From Limosilactobacillus oris DSM 4864 (GTDB taxonomy: Bacteria; Bacillota; Bacilli; Lactobacillales; Lactobacillaceae): a stretch of 52,576 bases of DNA. Every line of letters starts with the position of its first letter. Position 1 is the first letter of the stretch. Of this stretch, positions 36,574-44,339 are shown one piece after another. Position numbers and translations under genes: made by a program. The stretch is from assembly GCF_001434465.1 (NCBI RefSeq), contig NZ_AZGE01000006.1, positions 35,960 through 88,535 on the forward strand, written 5' to 3'. The notes beneath the pieces are model-generated. The model searched no databases. It saw nothing but the letters and a program-made list of their open reading frames with translations, and was not told the DNA's origin.

Positions 36574-38520
36574 ATGAAAATTCAAAAAATTAAAATCACG
36601 GCGGACTTTTGGCGCCGGTACAGAGAACTGGTCGTCAAAGAAGTGCTGCCGTACCAATGGAAAGTCATGAATGACGAGGCGGGAATCAACATTGCTGACG
36701 ATCCCCAGAATAACGGGCAGGACCAAAACAGTCACGCCATCGCTAACTTAAAGATAGCGGCTGGTAAGATGAAAGGTCACCATTATGGTTTTCCCTTTCA
36801 AGATACGGACGTTTACAAGTGGCTGGAGGCGGCGGCTTATACACTAAAGTACCACCCGGACGATGACCTGCGAAAGATTACCGATCGCCTAGTTGACCTA
36901 ATTGCGGCGGCCCAGGAAGATGATGGCTACCTCTCAACCTACTTTCAAATTGATGCCCCTGATCGCAAGTTTAAGCGTCTCCAGCAGTCCCACGAGCTGT
37001 ATACGATGGGGCACTACATCGAAGCAGGGGTGGCCTACTATCAAGTTACTGGTAGTCAAAAGGCGCTGGCGATTGCCAAGAAAATGGCGGACTGCATTGA
37101 CCGCCACTTTGGTCAGGACGAGGGAAAAATTCGTGGAGTAGATGGCCACCCGGAGATTGAACTGGCTTTGGCACGTTTATACGAAGTTACGACGGATCAC
37201 CGTTATCTGGAATTGGCACATTTCTTCTTGACTGAACGGGGACTGGATCCAGACTTCCTTGACCGGCAAGTCCAAGCGGACGGTCCTGACCGGGACATTA
37301 TTCCCAATATGCAGGGATTGCCCAAGGAATACTATCTGACTAATGCTCCGCTTAAAGACCAGCAGGCACCACATGGGCATGCGGTCAGGGTAGTGTACCT
37401 CTGCACGGGGATGGCTTACGTAGCCCGCTACACCCACGATAAAGAGCTGCTTGCCGCCTGTGATCGTTTCTGGAACGACATCGTTAAACGGCAGATGTAT
37501 ATTACCGGTAACATTGGGCAGACGACAACTGGAGAGGCGTTTACTTACGACTATGACTTGCCAAACGATACTAACTATGGTGAAACGTGCGCCTCAGTCG
37601 GACTGGCATTTTTTGCCAACCAAATGCTCAAACTACGGCCGCTTGGTGAATATGCTGACGTCTTAGAGAAGGAGCTGTTCAACGGGGCACTAGCTGGGAT
37701 GTCGTTAGACGGTAAGCATTTCTTTTACGTCAACCCCTTGGAAGCTGATCCGGCGGATAGTAAATGGAATCCCGGAAAGGCTCATATCTTGACACGCCGG
37801 GCAGAGTGGTTTGGCTGTGCCTGCTGCCCATCGAATCTGGCGCGGCTGATTGCATCTGTTGATCGTTATATCTATACGGTTAGCGACGAGACGGTGCTTT
37901 CTCACCAGTTCATTGCCAATGATACGCAGTTCAGCAATGGTGCTCGGATTCAGCAGGAGAATAACTATCCGTGGTCTGGCGACATTCACTACCGGGTTAG
38001 CCCCGGAAAAACGCCGTTTCGGTTAGGGATTCGGCTCCCGCACTGGTCGGCAAAAACTGCTTTGACCGTTAACGGGCAGAAAAAAGAGCTGGCCGTTGAT
38101 AATGGCTTTATCTACTTTGAGGTAGCGGATAAGGAATTAGCCATCGACTTGCAGCTAGATATGAGTGTGAAGTACATGGTTGCTAACAACCGTGTTAAGG
38201 CTGATATTGGCAAGGTTGCTGTTCAACGGGGTCCGCTTGTTTATGCGGCAGAAGAAACTGATAACGACTTTCCTCTTTGGACCGCCCGGGTGCTGACAGA
38301 AGAAGAGCCAAGAGTTAGTTTTGAACCGCAGCTCCTAGGTGGGGTAGCAATGGTCCGGATTCCCGTCGAAAGTGACCAGTTGGCAAGTGTGGATGCGCCA
38401 CTCTACCAGGCACTGCCAGAGAAGGTGCACCGCCAACAGGCAATGTTAAAACTGATCCCTTATTATGCTTGGGCTAATCGACGAGATGGTGCCATGCAGG
38501 TTTGGCTTCATCGCCGGTGA
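36574..38520 (+). CDS. GH127 beta-L-arabinofuranosidase
   Basis: 648 aa, full length. Removes terminal beta-L-arabinofuranose residues such as those on hydroxyproline-linked arabino-oligosaccharides of plant glycoproteins. The zinc and catalytic residues known from Bifidobacterium HypBA1 are present: E337 and C339 in YGETCASVG, and C417 (nucleophile) and C418 in CACCPSN. No signal peptide is seen, so the enzyme is cytoplasmic and acts on sugar imported by the GPH transporter, whose stop lies 14 bp upstream. Which linkage is cleaved is inferred from the family. Confidence 0.88.
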   Translation: MKIQKIKITADFWRRYRELVVKEVLPYQWKVMNDEAGINIADDPQNNGQDQNSHAIANLKIAAGKMKGHHYGFPFQDTDVYKWLEAAAYTLKYHPDDDLRKITDRLVDLIAAAQEDDGYLSTYFQIDAPDRKFKRLQQSHELYTMGHYIEAGVAYYQVTGSQKALAIAKKMADCIDRHFGQDEGKIRGVDGHPEIELALARLYEVTTDHRYLELAHFFLTERGLDPDFLDRQVQADGPDRDIIPNMQGLPKEYYLTNAPLKDQQAPHGHAVRVVYLCTGMAYVARYTHDKELLAACDRFWNDIVKRQMYITGNIGQTTTGEAFTYDYDLPNDTNYGETCASVGLAFFANQMLKLRPLGEYADVLEKELFNGALAGMSLDGKHFFYVNPLEADPADSKWNPGKAHILTRRAEWFGCACCPSNLARLIASVDRYIYTVSDETVLSHQFIANDTQFSNGARIQQENNYPWSGDIHYRVSPGKTPFRLGIRLPHWSAKTALTVNGQKKELAVDNGFIYFEVADKELAIDLQLDMSVKYMVANNRVKADIGKVAVQRGPLVYAAEETDNDFPLWTARVLTEEEPRVSFEPQLLGGVAMVRIPVESDQLASVDAPLYQALPEKVHRQQAMLKLIPYYAWANRRDGAMQVWLHRR

Positions 38521-38545
38521 TGGGAGATCAATATAGTAAAGTGAT

Positions 38546-38577
38546 AAAAAGACTGAGCCAATGCCCAGCCTTTTTTA
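38546..38577 (+). terminator. Terminator after GH127 gene
   Basis: AAAAAG-CTG pairs with CAG-CTTTTT (one mismatch) with T6. Confidence 0.65.
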
Positions 38578-38580
38578 ATT

Positions 38581-38656
38581 TTAAACGAACTATATAATTT
38601 AAATCATCAATTTTGTTCGTAAAATTATTGAAGCCGGCGTCCTTATCTGTTATCCT
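38581..38656 (+). promoter_or_regulatory. purE promoter with paired PurBoxes
   Basis: TTGAAG (38628-38633) and TATCCT (38651-38656) are 17 bp apart. Upstream, TTAAACGAACTAT (38581-38593) and the inverted GTTCG (38615-38619) place CGAA and TTCG cores 26 bp apart, the spacing of paired PurR boxes in Bacillus. The first core is about 77 bp before the predicted start, where lactococcal PurR acts. Confidence 0.6.
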
Positions 38657-38682
38657 TAAAGCAGTTTTAAGGAGGTAGGACA

Positions 38683-39168
38683 ATGAGTGCAATTAGTGTT
38701 GTAATGGGTAGTAAGTCTGACTGGCCAACGGTTAAGGAGGCCTGCCGGATTCTGGATCAGTTTGGCGTTGATTATGATAAACATGTAATTTCGGCTCACC
38801 GGATGCCACAAGAAATGTTCGCCTTTGCTCAGGGGGCCGTGGCGGCAGGGACCAAGGTCATTATCGCCTGCGCTGGTGGTGCCGCCCACCTGCCGGGAAT
38901 GATTGCGGCCAACACGCCACTGCCGGTGATTGGGATTCCGGGTCAGACCAAGGCCCTCGGTGGGATGGACTCACTACTGTCCATCGTTCAGATGCCGGCT
39001 GGGATTCCCGTTGCTACCACTGCCATTGGGGTCGCCGGGGCCAAGAACGCCGCCCTGCTCGCTTTACAGATCCTGGGGATTACCGACCAGCAAATCCAGC
39101 AGCAGATTGTTGACTACCGCCAGCAAATGCACGATCAGGCAGCAGAAAGCGGGGCGCACCTTGACTAA
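38683..39168 (+). CDS. purE: 5-(carboxyamino)imidazole ribonucleotide mutase
   Basis: Class I PurE (161 aa) converting N5-CAIR to CAIR. MGSKSDWP, the active-site SAHRMP and the AGGAAHLPGM segment are typical. AAGGAGG precedes the ATG. It overlaps the purK start by 8 bp. First gene of purE-purK-purB. Confidence 0.95.
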   Translation: MSAISVVMGSKSDWPTVKEACRILDQFGVDYDKHVISAHRMPQEMFAFAQGAVAAGTKVIIACAGGAAHLPGMIAANTPLPVIGIPGQTKALGGMDSLLSIVQMPAGIPVATTAIGVAGAKNAALLALQILGITDQQIQQQIVDYRQQMHDQAAESGAHLD

Positions 39169-40285
39169 GCTGATTCAACAAGGACAAACCATCGGGATCA
39201 TCGGCGGGGGCCAGCTCGGCCAGATGATGGCGTTAGACGCTAAGCAGACCGGGATGAAGGTCATCGTCCTGGATCCAACGCCGGCTTGCCCAGCCGGCCA
39301 AGTTGCTGATGACCAGATCGTGGCCGAATACGCGGACGTGTCCGCAATTGAAGAATTAGCCCGCCGGTCGGACGTCCTGACCTACGAATTTGAAAACGTT
39401 GACCTCAACGCCCTCAAAGACGTCGCTGACCAGGTTTACATTCCCCAGGGCACCCACCTGCTCTATACGACCAAGAACCGGATTCGGGAAAAGACCTTTC
39501 TCCGGGATGCGGGCCTCCAGACGGCACCGTTTCGGGCGGTCAAGGACGCGACGGACTTGAAGCGTGCCGTGGCAGAACTCGGCTACCCCTGTGTCCTCAA
39601 GACATGCGAGGGGGGCTATGACGGTCACGGTCAGGAAGTCCTCCATAGCGATGCCGACCTTGCCAAATGTACCGGTATCCTGTCAACCCGGGACGCGATT
39701 TTGGAAGGCTGGGTACCATTTGAACTTGAATGTTCGGTCATGGTGGGGCGGAACGAAAATGGCGAAGTCACCGTCTTCCCGGTTGCCGAAAACATTCACC
39801 ACGACGAAATCCTCCACATCAGTATTATCCCGGCACGGATTTCACCAGAATTGCAAGAGAAGGCCCAGCAGATGGCAGTTCAAATTGCCCACGCGATCGA
39901 CCTGCGCGGGATCCTCGGCGTGGAAATGTTTGTTGGCCGTGACGGCGAAATCTACATCAACGAGCTGGCACCGCGGCCGCACAATTCCGGTCACTACTCC
40001 ATTGAAGCCTGCAACTTCTCCCAGTTTGCAATCCACAACCGGGCCGTTTGCAACTGGCCGCTGCCAAAGATTGAACTGCTCAAGCCGGCCGTGATGGTGA
40101 ATGTCCTCGGCCAGCACGTTACTGGTGTGCGGGAACAAATTAGCCAAAAACCGAACTGGCACTTCCATGATTATGGCAAAGCGGCGGTCCGCCATAACCG
40201 CAAAATGGGCCACGTAACGATTTTAACTGATGACGTTGAGCAAACACTAACAGAAATTGACAATACGGGTATCTGGTCTGAGTAA
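39161..40285 (+). CDS. purK: 5-(carboxyamino)imidazole ribonucleotide synthase
   Basis: ATP-grasp enzyme making N5-CAIR from AIR, bicarbonate and ATP. IGIIGGGQLGQMMALDAKQ opens the protein, and ELAPRPHNSGHYSIEA is the family motif near the end. TTG 39161, overlapping the purE stop, gives 374 aa; the frame is open further upstream to 38930 but only as a second frame within purE. Confidence 0.92.
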   Translation: MTKLIQQGQTIGIIGGGQLGQMMALDAKQTGMKVIVLDPTPACPAGQVADDQIVAEYADVSAIEELARRSDVLTYEFENVDLNALKDVADQVYIPQGTHLLYTTKNRIREKTFLRDAGLQTAPFRAVKDATDLKRAVAELGYPCVLKTCEGGYDGHGQEVLHSDADLAKCTGILSTRDAILEGWVPFELECSVMVGRNENGEVTVFPVAENIHHDEILHISIIPARISPELQEKAQQMAVQIAHAIDLRGILGVEMFVGRDGEIYINELAPRPHNSGHYSIEACNFSQFAIHNRAVCNWPLPKIELLKPAVMVNVLGQHVTGVREQISQKPNWHFHDYGKAAVRHNRKMGHVTILTDDVEQTLTEIDNTGIWSE

Positions 40286-40357
40286 AGTTCGGCTTTACGG
40301 CATGGCGGTGCCTGTGCGATAATAACTGGAGAACAAAATAGAGAGGATTTTGAACTG

Positions 40358-41653
40358 ATGATTGATCGCTATACAAGTCCGGAAATGGCAAAGATTTGGA
40401 GCTTGGAAACCCAGTACCAGTGCTGGCTGGAAGTCGAAATTGCCGCTGACGAAGCCTGGAGCAAGCTCGGCCACATTCCGGCAGAAGACGTGGAAAAGAT
40501 TAAGAAGAACGCTAAGTTTACCGTTGACGGGATTGCGGAAATCGAAGCCGTTACCCACCACGACGTCATCGCCTTTACCCGGGATGTTTCCAAGTCCCTT
40601 GGCCCGGAAAAGAAGTGGGTGCATTACGGAATGACCAGTACCGACGTGGTGGACACCGCCCAGGGACTGCGGCTCAAGAAGGCCAACGATATTTTACGCC
40701 AGGACATCGACAACTTTATGGCAGTCCTGAAGGAAATGGCGGAGAAGTACAAGTACACCGTCTGCATGGGCCGGACCCACGGGATTCACGCCGAGCCAAC
40801 CACTTTTGGCCTCAAGGCAGCCCGCTGGTACTCTGAAATGAAGCGGAACAAGGAACGCTTTGAACACGCGGCCCAGGGCGTTGAAGCTGGTAAGATTTCC
40901 GGGGCGGTCGGCACCTTCGCCGAAATCGACCCCTTCGTTGAAGAATACGTCTGCAAGCGGCTTGGCCTGCGTCCTCAGGAAGTTTCTACCCAGGTACTGC
41001 CGCGCGACCTGCACGCCGAATACATTGCGACGATTGCCCTGATTGGGACCAGCCTGGAAGAAATGGCGACGGAAATCCGCTCCCTCCAGCGGACGGAAAT
41101 CCACGAGGTCGAAGAACACTTTGCCAAGGGACAAAAGGGTTCTTCGGCAATGCCGCACAAGCGGAACCCAATTGGCTCGGAGAACATCTGCGGTTGTGCC
41201 CGGGTCCTGCGCGGCCACGTGGTTACGGCCTATGAAGACGTGGCCCTCTGGCATGAACGGGACATTTCCCATTCCAGCGCGGAACGGATGATCCTGCCGG
41301 ACTCTACTTCGCTGCTGGACTACATGCTCCGGCGTTTCGGCCGCATTTTGAAGAACCTGGATGTGTTCCCAGAAACGATGAAGAAGAACATGGACAAGAC
41401 CCTCGGCTTGATTTACTCCGGTCGGGTCCTGCTCAAACTGGTCAACAGCGGGATGAGCCGGGAGGCCGCCTACGACCTAATTCAGCCGTACACTGCGAAG
41501 TGCTGGGCCGAACAGATTGCCTTCCGTCCGTTGCTGGAAGCTGACCCGACTATCCAAAAGCAGTTGACTAAGGAAGACCTGGACGACGCCTTCGACTACC
41601 ATTGGCACCTCCGCCACGTCGACGACATTTACAAGCGAATTGGCTTAGATTAA
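40358..41653 (+). CDS. purB: Adenylosuccinate lyase
   Basis: Acts twice in purine synthesis, on SAICAR and on adenylosuccinate. The fumarase/aspartase signature [12 protein letters not shown], the TSTDVVDT region and [12 protein letters not shown] are intact; 431 aa. A 72-bp gap after purK holds a possible weak promoter (TTTACG, GATAAT); GAGAGG precedes the ATG. Confidence 0.95.
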   Translation: MIDRYTSPEMAKIWSLETQYQCWLEVEIAADEAWSKLGHIPAEDVEKIKKNAKFTVDGIAEIEAVTHHDVIAFTRDVSKSLGPEKKWVHYGMTSTDVVDTAQGLRLKKANDILRQDIDNFMAVLKEMAEKYKYTVCMGRTHGIHAEPTTFGLKAARWYSEMKRNKERFEHAAQGVEAGKISGAVGTFAEIDPFVEEYVCKRLGLRPQEVSTQVLPRDLHAEYIATIALIGTSLEEMATEIRSLQRTEIHEVEEHFAKGQKGSSAMPHKRNPIGSENICGCARVLRGHVVTAYEDVALWHERDISHSSAERMILPDSTSLLDYMLRRFGRILKNLDVFPETMKKNMDKTLGLIYSGRVLLKLVNSGMSREAAYDLIQPYTAKCWAEQIAFRPLLEADPTIQKQLTKEDLDDAFDYHWHLRHVDDIYKRIGLD

Positions 41654-41658
41654 CTAGT

Positions 41659-41698
41659 AAAAAGCGGCCCTGGACTTTTATCCGGGACCGCTTTTTGT
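41659..41698 (+). terminator. purEKB terminator
   Basis: AAAAAGCGG pairs with CCGCTTTTT, with inner CC/GG pairs and one mismatch. Confidence 0.85.
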
Positions 41699-41737
41699 TA
41701 TGGTAAGGACAATTATGTTGTAGTGAGGAGTACTCAG

Positions 41738-41917
41738 ATGAAATTTAACCGTCAATTCTATAAGACAAGCAGCTTCTACTTCGGCTGGGCCCTCGTATTA
41801 GCGCCCCTCGTCAACCTAGCCGTTAGTCAGGACCCGGTGGGGAAGATTCTCAATTATGGGTGCCAGCTTTTTGGCCTGCTTTTCCTGATTGCGTCCCTTA
41901 TTAAACGCGAACGCTAG
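41738..41917 (+). CDS. Small membrane protein with a single FNRxFYK unit
   Basis: 59 aa: begins MKFNRQFYKTSSFYFGWAL, with two hydrophobic helices and a basic end (IKRER). It is closely similar to each half of the duplicated protein at 27819-28205. TGAGGAG lies about 9 bp before ATG 41738; an in-frame upstream ATG at 41723 is rejected because it overlaps that site. Its 3' end overlaps the convergent acetyltransferase gene by 17 bp. Function unknown. Confidence 0.6.
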   Translation: MKFNRQFYKTSSFYFGWALVLAPLVNLAVSQDPVGKILNYGCQLFGLLFLIASLIKRER

Positions 41918-42419
41918 GGTAGTTCTTGCCATAAATCTTGAGTTCCCGGTATTCGCCGGCAACTTTGGCGATGGCGGGGAGGTGGCCCCAGTATTCAAAG
42001 CCGCTCTGCTTGAAGAGACCCTGGCTTGCCTGGTTGCGTTCGTAAATGTAGGCAACGACCGTCTTAAAGTGGAGCTCTTCTTTGATTTGCTGGTCGGCAA
42101 ATGCGAGGAGCCGACGGCCGAGACCCTGCCGATGGGCGCCGTGGTGGATGTAGATCGCAATTTCTGCTGTGTCTGTGTAAGCGGGGTGGGTGGAAAAGTA
42201 TTCCAGGGCGCACCAGCCGCTGACCTTGCCATCGCTGGTAATTACCCAAAGGGGGTGGCGGTCGTCAAACTGGGCGAACCACTCTTCGCGGTCCGCAACG
42301 GTAATCGGCTTGCTTTCGTCGGTGGCAATACCGGCCGCAACGGCCTCATTAAAAATGTTGATGATGGTTTCCCAGTCGCTTGCCTCTGCCCGGCGAATGT
42401 TAATTGTTGCTTTTGTCAT
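41901..42419 (-). CDS. GNAT-family N-acetyltransferase
   Basis: 172 aa. The acetyl-CoA loop RQGLGRRLL, the FNEAV...ESKPIT start and the segment VAYIYERNQASQGLFKQSGF resemble phosphinothricin/methionine sulfoximine acetyltransferases. AAAGGAG precedes ATG 42419; the ATG at 42443 lies before that site and is rejected. It is transcribed against the purine genes; the substrate is unknown. Confidence 0.82.
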   Translation of the reverse strand: MTKATINIRRAEASDWETIINIFNEAVAAGIATDESKPITVADREEWFAQFDDRHPLWVITSDGKVSGWCALEYFSTHPAYTDTAEIAIYIHHGAHRQGLGRRLLAFADQQIKEELHFKTVVAYIYERNQASQGLFKQSGFEYWGHLPAIAKVAGEYRELKIYGKNYPSVRV

Positions 42420-42457
42420 TGTAAGATCTCCTTTATGAATCATTGTAGCCGCTCTTA

Positions 42458-42496
42458 CGGGTGCTGACCAGTTATCTGGTCGGCACCGTTTTATTT
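42458..42496 (+). terminator. Strong hairpin between GNAT gene and purC
   Basis: GGTGCTGACCAG pairs with CTGGTCGGCACC (one G-U) around TTAT and ends in TTTTATTT. Only rightward transcripts would be stopped, that is read-through from 41738-41917 running antisense to the acetyltransferase gene, or an unseen RNA starting nearby. Confidence 0.75.
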
Positions 42497-42535
42497 ACGG
42501 ACAAAGTTAAGCGGCGACCCCTTTTTATTAGCAAT

Positions 42536-42612
42536 AATAGCGAACAATTTCACGTAATAAATGGCTAAAGTTAACAAAAATCATTGACAGACAGCACCGC
42601 CGATAGTATATT
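42536..42612 (+). promoter_or_regulatory. purC operon promoter with PurBox
   Basis: TTGACA (42584-42589) and TATATT (42607-42612) with a 17-bp spacer form a near-consensus promoter. ATAGCGAACAATT (42537-42549 region) matches the PurBox AWWWCCGAACWWT at 12 of 13 positions and is centred about 77 bp before the predicted start. No clear second inverted box is present. A further CGAAT lies in the leader at about 42629. Confidence 0.7.
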
Positions 42613-42688
42613 GTTAGCATGAAAGGGCGAATAAATTTCACCCATCGCTTAACATAGTTCGTGATTTGGTAAAGGAGACGCAACTGAG

Positions 42689-43408
42689 ATGGAAAAACTA
42701 TTGTACACCGGTAAGGCAAAACAGATGTGGCAAACCGACGACCCCGAGGTTTTACGGGTCGTTTACATGGACCAGGCCACGGCACTGAACGGCAAGGAAA
42801 AGGACCATTTTGCTGGTAAGGGGAAGGCCGCCAACGCAATTTCCACCCTGGTTTTCCAATACTTAGTCCGTCATGGTATCCAGACCCACTTCATCAAGAA
42901 GCTGTCTGATAAGGAAGAGTTGGTTAAAAAGTGCCAGATGGTGCCGCTGGAATTCGTGACCCGGAATGTGATCGCGGGCCACTTCGCCAGCCGTTACGGC
43001 TTGCATGAAGGGGACTCTTTAACCGAACCGGTGGAAGAAACTTTCTACAAGAGCGACCAGCTGGACGATCCATTCATCAACGAGTCGGCGACGATTGCGC
43101 TCGGGATTGCGACCCACCAGGAACTCGAACAGATGTGGGGTGTCTGCCGGGAAGTCAACACCCTGCTGACCCACCTCTTTGCCCAGGCGGGAATGCGGTT
43201 GGTGGACTTCAAACTGGAATTTGGTCACCTCAGTGACGGCAAAATTATTCTGGCTGACGAATTTTCGCCGGACAACTGCCGGCTTTGGGATCTCAAGACG
43301 AACGACCACCTGGACAAGGACGTTTACCGGCGGGACCTCGCCGACTTGACGACCACCTACGATGAAGTGCTGGCCCGGTTACAACAAGCAATTGCGGAGG
43401 AAAACTAA
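42689..43408 (+). CDS. purC: SAICAR synthase
   Basis: Condenses CAIR with aspartate. It has the ATP-binding start LLYTGKAKQMW, PLEFVTRNVIAGHFASR and LVDFKLEFG; 239 aa. AAAGGAG precedes the ATG. Its stop overlaps the purS start (TAATG). First gene of a nine-gene operon. Confidence 0.95.
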   Translation: MEKLLYTGKAKQMWQTDDPEVLRVVYMDQATALNGKEKDHFAGKGKAANAISTLVFQYLVRHGIQTHFIKKLSDKEELVKKCQMVPLEFVTRNVIAGHFASRYGLHEGDSLTEPVEETFYKSDQLDDPFINESATIALGIATHQELEQMWGVCREVNTLLTHLFAQAGMRLVDFKLEFGHLSDGKIILADEFSPDNCRLWDLKTNDHLDKDVYRRDLADLTTTYDEVLARLQQAIAEEN

Positions 43409-43659
43409 TGACTAAAGTTCGGATTTTCGTTACCTACAAGCCGTCCGTATTTGACCCTCAGGGGGACACGATCAAGAAGACCATTCACAACCTCGGACAC
43501 GATGAAGTGCAGGATGTTCAAGTCGGTAAGTTCTTCGACGTCACGGTTGACGGGGACAGCGACCAAGTTGCCGCTACCGTCAAGCAAATTGCCGACCAGC
43601 TCCTGGTCAACTTCAACATGGAAACCTACACCTACCAAGTAATGGAGGATCATCAATGA
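43408..43659 (+). CDS. purS: FGAM synthase subunit PurS
   Basis: Small subunit (83 aa) of the three-part formylglycinamidine ribonucleotide synthase PurS-PurQ-PurL, bridging glutaminase and synthase. [20 protein letters not shown] is the family start. Overlaps purC by 1 bp and purQ by 4 bp (ATGA). Confidence 0.93.
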   Translation: MTKVRIFVTYKPSVFDPQGDTIKKTIHNLGHDEVQDVQVGKFFDVTVDGDSDQVAATVKQIADQLLVNFNMETYTYQVMEDHQ

Positions 43660-44336
43660 AAATTGCGGTAATCGTTTTTCCAGGTTCCAATTGTGACATT
43701 GATATTTACGAGGCCCTGCACACGGTCTGTGGCGCGGACGTCGACTACGTTTCCCACAAGCAGGAGAGCCTGGCAGGCTACGACGCGGTGATGCTTCCTG
43801 GAGGCTTTTCCTACGGCGACTACCTGCGGGCTGGCGCAATTGCCCGTTTTTCACCCGTGATGGGGGCCGTGGTTGAAATGGCCCGGGCTGGCAAACCAGT
43901 TTTTGGGACCTGCAATGGCTTTCAGATTTTAACCGAGGCGGGACTGTTGCCGGGCGGCTTGAAGCGCAATGATAGCCAACAGTTTGTCTGCAAGACGGTA
44001 CCGCTGGAGGTGGTTTCCAACCGGACCCTCTTTACTAGCCAGTACCAAGAGCACGAGCGGATTGCCCTGCCAATTGCTCACGCAGACGGCAGCTACTATG
44101 CCGATCAGGAGACCCTTGACCAGCTCGAGGCGCACCACCAGGTCGTCTTCCGTTATGCCGAAGAAAACCCGAATGGCAGTCTGCGGAACATCGCTGGAAT
44201 TTGCAACGAGCGGGGCAATGTGCTCGGCATGATGCCGCACCCGGAGCGGGCCGTTGAAGCGCTCCTCGGCAATACCGATGGACTGCGGTTGTTCAAGTCC
44301 CTGTTAGCAAACGGCAGTGTGAAAGTGGAGGAATAG
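43656..44336 (+). CDS. purQ: FGAM synthase glutaminase subunit PurQ
   Basis: Class I amidotransferase (226 aa) supplying ammonia to PurL. The catalytic cysteine lies in [11 protein letters not shown] and the His/Glu pair in MMPHPERA. Intact, in contrast to the interrupted purL that follows 3 bp later. Confidence 0.95.
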   Translation: MKIAVIVFPGSNCDIDIYEALHTVCGADVDYVSHKQESLAGYDAVMLPGGFSYGDYLRAGAIARFSPVMGAVVEMARAGKPVFGTCNGFQILTEAGLLPGGLKRNDSQQFVCKTVPLEVVSNRTLFTSQYQEHERIALPIAHADGSYYADQETLDQLEAHHQVVFRYAEENPNGSLRNIAGICNERGNVLGMMPHPERAVEALLGNTDGLRLFKSLLANGSVKVEE

Positions 44337-44339
44337 ACG

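Noticed and set aside
38930-39160. N-terminal extension of PurK
   Set aside because: It is a second frame inside purE; family starts agree with TTG 39161.
42613-42688. Purine riboswitch in the purC leader
   Set aside because: The leader is short and lacks the conserved three-way junction bases and a terminator; PurBox control explains the promoter better.
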